64,000 nucleotides of DNA from Mesorhizobium koreense (GCF_031656215.1 NZ_CP134228.1:2375001-2439000), one strand, 5' to 3'. Positions 53,117 through 62,218 are shown, counted from the stretch's first letter. The notes: generated by a model not told the origin, from the sequence alone. Numbers and translations: made by a program.

Positions 53117-54025
53117 ATGCGCGGCCTGAGGCTCAATCGGCCGGCGCACCGCTATTTCGCGCGACTGTACCTGCTGCTGCGCTACGGACGGGCCGATGGC
53201 CATGCCGAGGCGTGGTGGCCGGGCCTTGCCTTGACATTGCCGTCGAGGGGCGACGGGGCGATCCACTACCGGGGCAGGTTCGTCGCGCCGCTGCTGCCAT
53301 ATCCCGCTCCATCGGAGGGCAGGGACGAGATCATCGTCGTCGGGTCGGGACCATCGCTGGCAGCGCAGGCCAGGGAGCGCATCCCGCTCGAATCCGCGCT
53401 GCTGCTCAATGGCGCGATCCACCTCGCCGGCCCGCATGCGCCAAGGCCGCTCGGCGTGATCATCGAGGACGAGCGCTTCGTGTATCGGCACTGGCGCACG
53501 ATCGTGGCGAGGGTGCCGGCGCAGGCGCATTGCTATTTCTCGACGGGCGTGATCCGGGCGCTGTGCGAGACCGCGCCGGAATGGCTGGCGTCGCAGAGCA
53601 TCCATCATCTCGACTTCGTGCACAGGCCGTATGGCAAGAAGAGACCAGATGCCGCGGGATTGCGGAACCTGCCCTTCCTGCGTTGGTCCGACGACGGGAA
53701 AGCGGCGATATCGCTCTCGCCGGAATTGGGGCTGATGCCGGTCGGCTCGGTAGCCGGTTCGGCCGCCCAGCTTGCGCTGTCGCTCGCGCCTTTGCGGATC
53801 GGTCTTGCCGGCATCGACCTGACCAACACCAGCCGTCCACGTTTCTACGAATCGGACGCCGACAAGGCGATGTCGCGGATCGGCGCGGCCAGCGAAAGGA
53901 TACTTGCCACCTTCAGCATAATCAGGGATGAGTGCGCCCGGCGCGGCATCGTGCTTGAGAACTATTCGCCCGTCTCGCGGCTTGCCGAAATCGGTGTCCC
54001 ATACGTGTCGAGGCTGGAGGGATAA
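53117..54025 (+). CDS. Rossmann-type protein of the LPS cluster, MptE/sialyltransferase-like
   Basis: A 302-residue protein. After about 65 residues comes EIIVVGSGPSLAAQ, a nucleotide-binding glycine motif seen in DUF115/MptE-like and CMP-sugar-using (sialyl- or Kdo-type) transferases. Other segments are LLLNGAIHLAG, GVIIEDERFVYRHWR, SLSPELGLMPVGSVAGSAAQLAL and IGLAGIDLTN, the last two also reminiscent of that fold. A glycosyltransferase using a CMP-linked sugar is a reasonable hypothesis but not shown. A 153-bp gap precedes it; GT92 follows 15 bp later. Confidence 0.75.
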   Translation: MRGLRLNRPAHRYFARLYLLLRYGRADGHAEAWWPGLALTLPSRGDGAIHYRGRFVAPLLPYPAPSEGRDEIIVVGSGPSLAAQARERIPLESALLLNGAIHLAGPHAPRPLGVIIEDERFVYRHWRTIVARVPAQAHCYFSTGVIRALCETAPEWLASQSIHHLDFVHRPYGKKRPDAAGLRNLPFLRWSDDGKAAISLSPELGLMPVGSVAGSAAQLALSLAPLRIGLAGIDLTNTSRPRFYESDADKAMSRIGAASERILATFSIIRDECARRGIVLENYSPVSRLAEIGVPYVSRLEG

Positions 54026-54040
54026 AAGCGAGCGGAGTTC

Positions 54041-54949
54041 ATGAGGCTTTTCAACAGGAAGGCTCCCTTCACGAAACGGTTGGAGATCGAGCCGCCGCCG
54101 GCCGGAGCGGATCGAAACGGCATGGCGATAGCGACGGTCTTGCGCGACGAGGAACACTATGTCGCCGAATGGGCGTCGTTCCACCGGGCGGTGGGCGTGC
54201 GCCATTTCTTCGTCTATGACGACGGGTCGACGGACCGGACGCTGTCCGTACTTCGCGATCTCCTGTCCGAAGCGGAACTGACGATCCTGCCCTGGCGGTT
54301 CGGGATGCGCGACGTCAGTGTGGGCCTGCCGCTCAACCGGCAGGTGCTCGCCTTCGGCCATGCCATTCTCAATTTCGGGGCGGATTTCCGCTGGATGGCG
54401 TTCATCGACGTGGACGAATTCATCGTGCCGAAGACCGGACGCACCATCGAGGAAGCGCTGGTCGGAGCCAAAGGCTTTCCGAACATATCGCTGCCGTGGC
54501 ACATGTTCGGGACGAATGGGCACAAGACGCGCCCCGCTGGACCGGTCACGCGCAACTATACGCTGCGGGCGCGGGATCCGATCAGCCGCTTGAAGAACGC
54601 GACGAATTTCAAGTGCATCGTCGATCCGTGCGCGGTGTCGGAAGTCAGCGTCCACCATTTCCATACGAGGGAATTCGGCGACCGGACGGCGAACGATTCA
54701 GGGCGTGTTTTCCCGCTCGATAAGCGCAAGTCGCCCGAATTCTATTCGTCAGACTATCTTCAGCTCAATCATTACTATACGCGCTCCGAAGAAGAGTTCA
54801 TGAGGAAGATCGAGCGAGGGGGGGTTTCTCCAACCGCATGGGAAAAGCGCAAGACAAGATTGTCCATTGCGTTGGAGAATATCGAGAAGTATCCCGTGGA
54901 GGATTTTTTCTTACTCAATTTCATTGAAAAGAATGGTATTCATCTTTAA
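54041..54949 (+). CDS. GT92/DUF23-like glycosyltransferase
   Basis: A 302-residue GT-A glycosyltransferase. AIATVLRDEEHYVAEWASFHRAVGVRHFFVYDDGSTD (about 30-66) is the family opening; the metal motif is RWMAFIDVDEFIVPK (about 115-129), with DVD; WHMFGTNGH and an H-x-F-H stretch (VHHFHTREF) follow. The last third is less GC-rich than the rest. It is co-directional with the upstream LPS genes and overlaps the convergent gene's stop by four bases. Confidence 0.88.
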   Translation: MRLFNRKAPFTKRLEIEPPPAGADRNGMAIATVLRDEEHYVAEWASFHRAVGVRHFFVYDDGSTDRTLSVLRDLLSEAELTILPWRFGMRDVSVGLPLNRQVLAFGHAILNFGADFRWMAFIDVDEFIVPKTGRTIEEALVGAKGFPNISLPWHMFGTNGHKTRPAGPVTRNYTLRARDPISRLKNATNFKCIVDPCAVSEVSVHHFHTREFGDRTANDSGRVFPLDKRKSPEFYSSDYLQLNHYYTRSEEEFMRKIERGGVSPTAWEKRKTRLSIALENIEKYPVEDFFLLNFIEKNGIHL

Positions 54950-55854
54950 TCAATAGGCAGTGTGTTCTTATCCGTCGCTGACTGGTTCGCCCGGTTGGCG
55001 ATGAAGTCCCGCAGGATATTTTCCAGTTCCGTGGCGCAGGCCTCGACCGAAAAACGGTCGTCCGGCGCGGCCGGATCCGCAGCCAAGGCTTTCCCGATCG
55101 CCCGGTGCATTTCAAAGACATTCGTAAACCAGAACGCGGACGGGTGCGTTTCGCGATAGCCTGCCTCGGGCCACGCGACAAAAGGCAGGCCGAGCCTAAG
55201 CGCGACGGCAGCCTTGATATTCGACTTCCAACGCCTTGAGATCCAGGGATAGGCTCTGCGGACGCCGAGCAAGACATGGCCCAGCGACGGTTGCGGGCCG
55301 TTCGATGTGACGAATTTCACGCCATGGACGAAGCATGACAAATATACCGCCACGAGCCACCATCCAAGGTGCTCAGGCCTGCCGTGATAAACGACTCGCC
55401 GCCGTTTTCCCGCTGGCGGCGCCATATCTCCTATCCTCGGGTCGTAGTGGTGATAGAGCAGGCCTACCTTCCAGCCGAGCGGTGTGATGTCCTCGACCAT
55501 TGCCCGCGTCGGGCAGAGGATCAGGTCTGGATCGATCCTCGCAAAATGTGCCGCCGCCATCGCCCGGGCATCGGCGATATCCTTCAGGCGGTTTTTCCTT
55601 GCCCACCTCTTCCATGGGTTTCGTCGCTGACGCCAGAAATCCAGCGGATCGTAGACCACCGGGCCGCCCCAGGCCTTTAGTTCGGCGAGGTTCTCGTCGC
55701 GTATGCTCTTGACAATAACCACGGCATCCATGCCCTCGGCGTCCTTGCGTGTGGCATGGGGCACGGCTTTCCAATCGGGTCGGGTGGCGGCCATTTGCTC
55801 CGCCCTCATCGTCCACGATCCAAAACCACCGATACCGGTAAACAGAACTTTCAT
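54946..55854 (-). CDS. GT-B-like putative glycosyltransferase on the opposite strand
   Basis: A 302-residue protein of probable GT-B fold: MKVLFTGIGGFGSWTMRAEQ at the start, VVIVKSIRDENLAELKAWGGPVVYDPLDFW, DLILCPTRAMVEDI, YHHYDPRIGDM, then KAAVALRLGLPFVAWPEAGYRE and a tail FSVEACATELENILRDFI. These are the features of GT4-like acceptor and donor domains, but the E-x7-E motif is not clear, so the assignment is tentative. Convergent orientation sets it apart from lpsB and the following genes; it may be an accessory, strain-variable gene. Confidence 0.72.
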   Translation of the reverse strand: MKVLFTGIGGFGSWTMRAEQMAATRPDWKAVPHATRKDAEGMDAVVIVKSIRDENLAELKAWGGPVVYDPLDFWRQRRNPWKRWARKNRLKDIADARAMAAAHFARIDPDLILCPTRAMVEDITPLGWKVGLLYHHYDPRIGDMAPPAGKRRRVVYHGRPEHLGWWLVAVYLSCFVHGVKFVTSNGPQPSLGHVLLGVRRAYPWISRRWKSNIKAAVALRLGLPFVAWPEAGYRETHPSAFWFTNVFEMHRAIGKALAADPAAPDDRFSVEACATELENILRDFIANRANQSATDKNTLPID

Positions 55855-56018
55855 CTCAAATCACGCCGGATTTGTCTGCCATGTAGCGTAGGGTTCGCCG
55901 TACATGGATAGCTGAGCCGCAAAGTCGTATAGGCATCGGCGAAAAGCCATACGACGATCCGATCCTCTCGCGCCAGATCATCGGGAGTCCAAACTCGTCG
56001 CTTCGATGAGCTGCGCGT

Positions 56019-56489
56019 CTAAATCGCCACCAGCCCGTCATCCTTCACCTGCCGGATCGTCAGCGCGGTGCGTACCGTATCGACATTGGCCGTCGAGGTC
56101 AGTTCCTCTATCACGAAACCCTGGAAACTGGCGAGGTCGCTGGCCACGCAATGAAGCAGGAAGTCGGAATCGCCGGACACCATCCATGCCCCGCGCACCA
56201 GCGGCCATTGGCGGGTCGCTTCGGCGAAGGCTTTCAATTCCGCGTCCGACTGGTGGTGCAGCCCCACAAGGCAGAAGGCGACGACATCGAGGCCCAGCGC
56301 AGGGGCGTTGAGCAGCGCCCGGTAGCCACGGATGATGCCGGTCTCCTCCAGCCGCTTCACGCGCCTGAGGCAGGGCGGCGCCGAGATCCCGACCCGCCGC
56401 GCCAGTTCGACATTGGTCATGCGGCCATCGTCCTGGAGTTCCTTGAGGATGTTCCAGTCGATTGCGTCCAGTTCTGCTTTCAATGCCAT
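56019..56489 (-). CDS. Lrp/AsnC-family transcriptional regulator
   Basis: A 156-residue regulator: LDAIDWNILKELQDDGRMTNVELARRVGIS, APPCLRRVKRLEETGIIRGY (HTH) and a RAM domain (VAFCLVGLHHQ, MVSGDSDFLLHCVASDLASFQGFVIEEL). It corresponds to the lrp gene beside trxB in the rhizobial lps-lrp-trxB-lsrB locus. The ATG at 56489 is taken from homology; the frame continues upstream through the divergent trxB promoter region. It is divergent from trxB with 232 bp between. Confidence 0.94.
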   Translation of the reverse strand: MALKAELDAIDWNILKELQDDGRMTNVELARRVGISAPPCLRRVKRLEETGIIRGYRALLNAPALGLDVVAFCLVGLHHQSDAELKAFAEATRQWPLVRGAWMVSGDSDFLLHCVASDLASFQGFVIEELTSTANVDTVRTALTIRQVKDDGLVAI

Positions 56490-56721
56490 GAGCGGTTTCC
56501 GAATCGCGACAGCAGTCTGCGGCCGATATAGCCGATCCCGACAAAATATCCGATTTCGTGTGTGTAACGCATGCGGGCGCGCTTGTCGGCGATGCTTTTC
56601 CGGGGATGGGCGATCCGCCACGCGCGGGCAACCTTGCAAGGCGGGGCGCCCAGCACCTAGATTACGGCGGTTCCAGTAAATGCAAGGCGGCGACGGTCGG
56701 CCGCCCAGACAAGGTCCAGTC

Positions 56722-57705
56722 ATGACGGTCAAGCACGCTCCCGTCCTCATCGTCGGTTCCGGTCCAGCCGGCTACACGGCCGCGATCTATGCGGCGCGCG
56801 CCATGCTGAAGCCTTTGCTCGTCGCGGGGCTGCAACAGGGCGGGCAGTTGATGATCACCACCGATGTCGAGAACTATCCCGGCTTCGCCGAGCCGATCCA
56901 GGGGCCGTGGCTGATGGGCGAGATGCTGAAGCAGGCCGAGCATGTCGGCGCGGAGATCGCCAACGACCTGATCGTGGAGGCGGATATCGGCACGCGCCCG
57001 TTCCGGCTCACCGGCGATTCCGGCACGGTCTATACCGCCGACGCGCTTATCATCGCGACCGGCGCGCAGGCGAAGTGGCTGGGGCTGCCCAGCGAGCAGA
57101 CCTATATGGGCTTCGGTATCTCGGCCTGCGCCACCTGCGACGGCTTCTTCTATCGCGGCAAGGACGTGGTCGTCGTCGGCGGCGGCAATACGGCCGTCGA
57201 AGAGGCGCTTTACCTCTCCAACCTGGCGCGGCATGTGACGGTCGTTCACCGGCGCAACGAGTTCCGCGCTGAGCGCATCCTGCAGGAGCGGCTGTTCGCG
57301 CGCGGAAACGTCTCCGTGTTGTGGGATACGGTGGTCGAGGAGATAAAGGGCGTGCCCGGCAAGCTGCCGCTGCCGCCCTCGGTCAACGGCCTGGTCCTGA
57401 AGAATGCGTTTAGCGGCGAGGTCACGGAAATGCCGATCGACGGTGTGTTCGTCGCTATCGGCCATTCACCCTCGGTCGAGCTTTTCGCCGGCAAGCTGAA
57501 GCAGAAGCCCAACGGTTATCTGTGGACGGCGCCGGATTCGACCAAGACCGATGTGCCGGGCGTGTTCGCGGCGGGCGATGTGACCGACGATATCTATCGG
57601 CAGGCGGTGACCGCGGCGGGCATGGGTTGCATGGCGGCACTTGAGGCTGAACGCTATCTGGCGGAACTGAACATGCATGGGCAGGCTGCGGAAGCGGCCG
57701 AATAA
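56722..57705 (+). CDS. trxB: Thioredoxin-disulfide reductase
   Basis: An NADPH- and FAD-dependent enzyme that keeps thioredoxin reduced. The 327-residue product: FAD motif VLIVGSGPAGYTAAIYAARA (about 9-28), redox-active CATC in ISACATCDGFFYRG (about 136-149), NADPH motif VVVVGGGNTAVEEALYL, and C-terminal FAD contact VFAAGDVTDDIYRQAVTAAG. The ATG at 56722 is chosen by homology. lsrB follows 31 bp downstream on the same strand, as in Sinorhizobium and Brucella. Confidence 0.97.
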   Translation: MTVKHAPVLIVGSGPAGYTAAIYAARAMLKPLLVAGLQQGGQLMITTDVENYPGFAEPIQGPWLMGEMLKQAEHVGAEIANDLIVEADIGTRPFRLTGDSGTVYTADALIIATGAQAKWLGLPSEQTYMGFGISACATCDGFFYRGKDVVVVGGGNTAVEEALYLSNLARHVTVVHRRNEFRAERILQERLFARGNVSVLWDTVVEEIKGVPGKLPLPPSVNGLVLKNAFSGEVTEMPIDGVFVAIGHSPSVELFAGKLKQKPNGYLWTAPDSTKTDVPGVFAAGDVTDDIYRQAVTAAGMGCMAALEAERYLAELNMHGQAAEAAE

Positions 57706-57736
57706 AGAGAACCTCGGGAAGAGGGGTGGCGGTGGT

Positions 57737-58633
57737 ATGTCGCTGGATTGGGACAAGCTGCGTGTCTTTCACGCCGCGGCCGAAGCGGGATCGTTCACGC
57801 ATGCGGCGGAGACGCTGAAGCTGTCGCAATCGGCCATCTCGCGGCAGGTGAGCGCGCTGGAGCACGATGTCGGCGTGCCACTCTTCCACCGTCATGCGCG
57901 CGGGCTGGTGCTGACCGAGCAGGGCGAACTCCTCTACCGGACAGCGCATGACGTGCTGATGCGGCTGGAAAACGTCCGCACGAGGCTGACCGAGGCGAAG
58001 GACAGGCCGTCGGGCACATTGCGCGTGACGACCACCGTCGGCCTCGGCGCCGGCTGGCTGACGGAGCGTGTACAGGAATTCCTCGACCTCTATCCGGACA
58101 TCCAGCTTCAACTCATCCTCATCAACGAGGAAATGGACCTGATGACGCGTCACGCCGACTGTGCCATCCGGTTGCGCCAGCCGCAGCAGTCGGACCTGAT
58201 CCAGCGGCGGCTCTTCACCGTCCACATGCATCTCTATGCGTCGGAATCCTATATCGCCAGGCATGGAAGACTCGCTTCCATCGAGGAACTCGACAATCAC
58301 CGCATCGTCACGTTCGGCGAACCGATCCCGACGGCGATCGCGGACGTGAACTGGCTGGAAACGGCCGGGCGGGCGGACGGCTCGCGGCGGATCGCCCATC
58401 TCCAGATCAACGACCTGCTGGCGATCAAGCGCGCGGTCAGGCGCGGCGCGGGCATCGCGGCGCTGCCCGACTACATGGTCGGAAAGGATTCCGATCTCGT
58501 CCAGCTCTTGCCGGAAAGCCATGTGCCGTCCTTCGACACCTATTTCGCTTATACGGATGCGCTGAAGAGCCAGGTCAAGCTGCAGGTCTTTCGCGATTTC
58601 CTCATCGCCAAGGCGCGTAACTGGTCATTCTGA
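57737..58633 (+). CDS. lsrB: LysR-family regulator LsrB/VtlR
   Basis: A 298-residue LysR regulator. HTH (about 1-60): LDWDKLRVFHAAAEAGSFTHAAETLKLSQSAISRQVSALEHDVGVPLFHRH. Substrate-binding domain: TLRVTTTVGLGAGWLTERVQEFLDLYPDIQ and onwards. Its place after trxB identifies it as LsrB (Sinorhizobium; affects LPS genes, redox response and symbiosis) or VtlR (Brucella, Agrobacterium; controls AbcR small RNAs and virulence or sugar uptake). An AbcR-like RNA gene lies just downstream. The ATG at 57737 has GGGGTGG upstream; the frame overlaps the end of trxB if extended. Confidence 0.95.
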   Translation: MSLDWDKLRVFHAAAEAGSFTHAAETLKLSQSAISRQVSALEHDVGVPLFHRHARGLVLTEQGELLYRTAHDVLMRLENVRTRLTEAKDRPSGTLRVTTTVGLGAGWLTERVQEFLDLYPDIQLQLILINEEMDLMTRHADCAIRLRQPQQSDLIQRRLFTVHMHLYASESYIARHGRLASIEELDNHRIVTFGEPIPTAIADVNWLETAGRADGSRRIAHLQINDLLAIKRAVRRGAGIAALPDYMVGKDSDLVQLLPESHVPSFDTYFAYTDALKSQVKLQVFRDFLIAKARNWSF

Positions 58634-58696
58634 TTGGTACAGAGGCAGCGTCAGCAGACATATGCGAAAATGCATGGGTCCTTTGCAAAAGAGTGC

Positions 58697-58725
58697 TTGT
58701 TAAACGGGCAAAGGAAGCCCATATC
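58697..58725 (+). promoter_or_regulatory. Sigma70-like promoter of the AbcR-like RNA
   Basis: TTGTTA (58697-58702), a 17-base spacer, and CATATC (58720-58725). The spacing is ideal and the predicted start falls at about 58731-58734, just before the first RNA hairpin. A LysR site could overlap it, as VtlR controls abcR genes elsewhere. Confidence 0.6.
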
Positions 58726-58732
58726 GTAATCA

Positions 58733-58848
58733 TCTCACGGACGCGTTCCTCCTCCCATTAGCGTCCGTCGAGTGTTCCCCTCTGGAGGTTTAGCTGGAAA
58801 CAGCGCTTCCAATTCAACTTAGCCGGGTCTATTCGATCCGGCTTTTTT
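58733..58848 (+). ncRNA. AbcR-type trans-acting small RNA
   Basis: About 116 nt. Hairpin 1: ACGGACGC (58737-58744) and GCGTCCGT (58761-58768) enclose a 16-base loop holding CCTCCTCCC, an anti-Shine-Dalgarno motif. A second CU-rich single-stranded motif, GTTCCCCTCTGG, follows at about 58774-58785, then a TGGAA/TTCCA hairpin, then a terminator stem with T6. Two CU-rich targeting motifs plus a terminator match Hfq-dependent AbcR RNAs, which repress ABC-transporter mRNAs in Hyphomicrobiales. The position beside lsrB/vtlR supports the call. The 5' end is inferred from the promoter. Confidence 0.8.
58822..58848 (+). terminator. Rho-independent terminator of the AbcR-like RNA
   Basis: GCCGGGTC and GATCCGGC form an 8-bp stem (one G-U) with loop TATTC, followed by TTTTTT. 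Confidence 0.92.
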
Positions 58849-59133
58849 GTTGCCTAAAGCCCAGATATTCTTTGGCTTTTCTGGCCAGAGCTTCGTCCGG
58901 GCTCGGCACTCGCATCGCACGTGAAACGAGAACTTTCCAGCCGCCGTCCCGGCAGGCTCCAGGAATCAGAGGTGCGTTTCTGGCGCGGACAGGTTCTCCG
59001 GCCGCGCCTTTCAGTCCGGATTTCCGTCTCGCGCCTGCGATCTCGAAGGTTAAACCGCTCCCGGACGGGCCACAACGGCCGCCCGCCCCTATGCCACGGC
59101 ACGGCATAAATTTGGTCCAGATAGCCGCGTGTC

Positions 59134-61185
59134 CTACGCGGCCTTGCCGGCGGCGATGGAAAGCACGTCGTCCGCCAACCTGCCGGTCAGTTCCGCCATA
59201 TGGTCGAATTTCGCCACGAAGCCCGCGACGCCCGCCGTCGCCGAGCGAAGCTCGATGATCAGGTCGCCGATCTCGGCCTGGGGCATCGTCGCTTCCACCA
59301 CGTCCCAGCCCGGCCATCCGGGGCGGGCGTCGTAGCCCAGGATCTGGCCGCGTCGCTGCGGGATCAGCGCCGTGATCCTGGCGGTCGCGTCGGAAGGCGT
59401 CGCAATCTCCACCTTCATGACCGGCTCTAGCAGTACGGGCGAACAGGCGGCCATGCCGTCCTTCATGGCGAGTTTCGCCGCCATCTGGAACGCCATGTCG
59501 GAAGAATCGACCGAATGATAGGAACCGTCCGACAAATTGACCGCGATATCGACGACGGGGAAACCGAGCGGCCCCGATTTCAGGAAATCGCGCACGCCGG
59601 TCTCGACCGAGGGGATGTATTGTTTCGGCACGACGCCGCCGGTGATTGTATCGGTGAACTGGAAGCCGCTCTCGCGGGGCAGAGGCTTTATCTCCAGTAC
59701 GACATCGCCGAACTGGCCGTGCCCGCCCGACTGCTTCTTGTGGCGGCCGCGCTGCTCGGTCGGCTTGCGGATGGTTTCGCGATAGGGGATCTGCGCGGCG
59801 TGCGCGTCGACAGGTATCTGGTATTTTCCTTCAAGCCGCTCGATGGCGACCCTCAGATGCATCTCGCCATGGCCGGAAAGCACGGTTTCGGCCGAAGCCT
59901 GATGATGCTCCAGCGAGAGGGAAGGGTCTTCCTCGGAGATGCGCTGCAAGGCCGACGACATCTTGACCTCGTCCTTGCGCTCGCGAGGCTTGAGCGCCAG
60001 CGCGTAGACGGGCGGCGGCGGGGCGGGAATGGCGTCGACCGAAACGCCACCCTTCAGCGTGCTCAGCGCATCGCCGGTCCTGGCCTCATCTACCTTGCCG
60101 ATGGCGACGGTGTCGCCTTCCTTTGCAGACGCGATCTTGACCTGGTCCTTGCCGAGCATGCGGTAGAGGCCGGAAACCTTGGCCGAATTGCCGTTCGGCA
60201 GCCACAGTTCGGCGCCGTCGGTGAGCGGGCCGGCAAGTAGCCGCGCGATCGACAGTTTGCCGCCATGTGAGGTGTGGATCGTCTTCATGACGCGGATGAG
60301 GCTTTGAGGATTGCCGAGCCCGAGGCGTTCGCGTGTCGCTGCCGCGTCCGGAGCGTCGTGGCGGATCGCCTTCAGGAGACGCAGCACGCCATTGCCGCGC
60401 TCGGCCGAGCCGATCAGGACCGGCGTTACGGTGCCCTCACGCAGATCGGCGGCGAGGTCGTCGAAGACAGCGTCGCGTGGCGGCTCGATCTCTTCCAGCA
60501 ATTGCTCCATCAACTGGTCGTCATGGTCGGCCAGCGTTTCCAGCATGGAGAAGCGCGCCTCGATCTCGCGCGCCTTGTCGTCGTCGGGGATGGCGGCGAT
60601 CTCGCTCTCGGCGTGCTCGCGGTAGATGTAGGCGCGCTCCAGCGCGAGGTCGATCGAGCCGATCACGATGCCGTCCTTCCGAAGCGGAATCTGGCGCAGG
60701 AGAAGCGGCGTGCTGGAGGCCGGCTGCAGCATCTTCAGCGTGTCGCGGACGCCGGTGTCGGTTTTGTCGACCTTGTTGAGGAAAAGCATGCGCGGCACGC
60801 CGAGATCGTCGAGCTGGCGCAGGATGAGCTGGAGCGCAGGTATCTTCTTCTCATCCGCTTCCGCCACGACGACGGCGATATCGCAGGCGGAAAGCACCGG
60901 CACGGTTTCATAGGCGAACTCGATGGAGCCGGGGCAGTCGACAAAGGTCATCTCCTCGCCCATGAATTCGGCGGTGGCGAAACTCGCCTCGACGCTCATC
61001 GCATGCGCCCGCGCCTCGGCCGAGTGGTCACCGACGGTGCCACCCGATGCTACCGTGCCCTGCTTGGGAATGGCGCCGGTGCGTGCGAGGATCGCCTCGA
61101 GAAGTGTCGTCTTTCCGCTGGAAAAGGGACCGATGATGGCGACGCATTTCGGTCCCTGACGTCGTCCTCCGGCGCGATTACCCAT
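59134..61185 (-). CDS. Elongation factor G-like translational GTPase
   Basis: A 683-residue EF-G-type GTPase, distinct from the main ribosomal-operon fusA. The P-loop GPFSSGKTT is at about 19-27; other GTPase motifs are FVDCPGS (G3, with D-C-P-G) and NKVD (G4, about 136-139). Domain II, EF-G domain III and IV (GGHGQFGDVVLEI, SDGSYHSVDSSDMAFQMAAKLAMK) and a final EF-G C domain (LLEPVMKVEIATPSDATARITALIPQRRGQILGYD) are all present. Such EF-G-like copies are conserved in alphaproteobacteria; the role (recycling, stress or mRNA-specific) is not established. AGGAGG precedes the ATG. Confidence 0.92.
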   Translation of the reverse strand: MGNRAGGRRQGPKCVAIIGPFSSGKTTLLEAILARTGAIPKQGTVASGGTVGDHSAEARAHAMSVEASFATAEFMGEEMTFVDCPGSIEFAYETVPVLSACDIAVVVAEADEKKIPALQLILRQLDDLGVPRMLFLNKVDKTDTGVRDTLKMLQPASSTPLLLRQIPLRKDGIVIGSIDLALERAYIYREHAESEIAAIPDDDKAREIEARFSMLETLADHDDQLMEQLLEEIEPPRDAVFDDLAADLREGTVTPVLIGSAERGNGVLRLLKAIRHDAPDAAATRERLGLGNPQSLIRVMKTIHTSHGGKLSIARLLAGPLTDGAELWLPNGNSAKVSGLYRMLGKDQVKIASAKEGDTVAIGKVDEARTGDALSTLKGGVSVDAIPAPPPPVYALALKPRERKDEVKMSSALQRISEEDPSLSLEHHQASAETVLSGHGEMHLRVAIERLEGKYQIPVDAHAAQIPYRETIRKPTEQRGRHKKQSGGHGQFGDVVLEIKPLPRESGFQFTDTITGGVVPKQYIPSVETGVRDFLKSGPLGFPVVDIAVNLSDGSYHSVDSSDMAFQMAAKLAMKDGMAACSPVLLEPVMKVEIATPSDATARITALIPQRRGQILGYDARPGWPGWDVVEATMPQAEIGDLIIELRSATAGVAGFVAKFDHMAELTGRLADDVLSIAAGKAA

Positions 61186-61357
61186 GATGCCCGACCTCCT
61201 CTCAAGCGTTTCCGGTTGAGCGGCGGCCGGCCCTGCGGCCGTCGCGCGGCGGGATCGTCAGGCTCCCTCTTTCGGGCGCACTTGTCCCGTCGTCGAGGCA
61301 TCGTCACACGGCTTTGCGGCAAGGGCAAGGGGAGAGCTCTGCCTGTTGGTGAGAAAC

Positions 61358-62218
61358 CTATTCCGCAAGCCTCTCGGACGAGAACCAGACATCGCCAATG
61401 ATTGCGGTTGCCGTTTCGTCCGGCGGCTTGTCGGCCGCACGCCAGATCGAACGGGTGCGCTGCGCCCCCGCGCGATCGGGCAGCTTTGCCTTCCTCCCTG
61501 CGAACGAAGCGCCGACGCAGGGGATGAACCAGGACGGCATCAACGGCTCCAGCGCGAAGCCGGCTTGCCTGCGCGTGACGAGCACGGAAAGCGCGACCTT
61601 CTCGGACGGTCGCCAGGGGAAGATCAGCCGACCGCCTGGCTTCAAGGCGTGCAGCCAGGCGGCCGGCGGCGCGACCACGCCGGCATTGACATAGATGATG
61701 TCGGAGGCGGGGAGGGGCAGCGTCACCGCATCGCCAGTCACGACGGTCACACCGGGGTAGGGCAGGAGATTGCGCCTTGCCTTCTCCGCGAGTTCCGGTT
61801 CGATCTCGAAGGCGTGGACGCTGCCGCCGGGCAGGACGAGCCGTGACAGGATGGCGGAGTAGTAGCCGGTGCCGGCGCCGACATGCGATACCGCCTCGCC
61901 CGGCTTCGGGGCGACCGCTCCGATCCATGCGGCGTGAAGCGAGGGTTCGCCATTGTTGATGCCCTTCTCGGCATCGAGTGCCACCAGCGCGTTCTGGTAG
62001 AGATGGGCGGGATCGGCGTCGAGCGTCCGCACGTAGCGTTCGCCGGCGAGGGCGGCGGTGAGGCCCATGATCAACCACGGGCCGGGGCCGACGAAATCCT
62101 CGCGCGGCACCTCGGCGAAGGCCTGTTCCAGCCGTGGATCGCTTGAGCCGCTTGCGGCCGCCATCTGGCGAGCATAGACGGAACGGATTTCCGTCAGATC
62201 GACGTCACCGCCGGCCAT
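61358..62218 (-). CDS. Protein-L-isoaspartate O-methyltransferase-like SAM methyltransferase
   Basis: A Pcm/PCMT-fold methyltransferase of about 286 residues. RQMAAASGSSDPRLEQAFAEVPREDFVG is the family opening; the SAM site is VSHVGAGTGYYSAILSRL (VGAGTGY, with YYSA). The HAFEIEPELAEKARRNL and VTGDAVTLPLPASDIIYVNAGVVAPPAAWL motifs follow. The usual Pcm QPY motif is not obvious, so another O- or N-methyl acceptor is possible. The start is unclear: ATG 62218 or 62233, neither with a strong ribosome-binding site. It is divergent from the channel gene. Confidence 0.85.
   Translation of the reverse strand: MAGGDVDLTEIRSVYARQMAAASGSSDPRLEQAFAEVPREDFVGPGPWLIMGLTAALAGERYVRTLDADPAHLYQNALVALDAEKGINNGEPSLHAAWIGAVAPKPGEAVSHVGAGTGYYSAILSRLVLPGGSVHAFEIEPELAEKARRNLLPYPGVTVVTGDAVTLPLPASDIIYVNAGVVAPPAAWLHALKPGGRLIFPWRPSEKVALSVLVTRRQAGFALEPLMPSWFIPCVGASFAGRKAKLPDRAGAQRTRSIWRAADKPPDETATAIIGDVWFSSERLAE

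Noticed and set aside
52649-54664. 671-residue open frame antisense across three LPS-cluster genes
   Set aside because: It spans parts of several well-supported genes on the opposite strand and has no family motif; composition is typical of antisense codons.
58829-59317. 162-residue frame on the minus strand after the EF-G-like gene
   Set aside because: It overlaps the end of the EF-G-like gene and the terminator of the AbcR-like RNA, and has no ribosome-binding site at any internal ATG. Its last ~25 residues look protein-like, so a short relic cannot be excluded.
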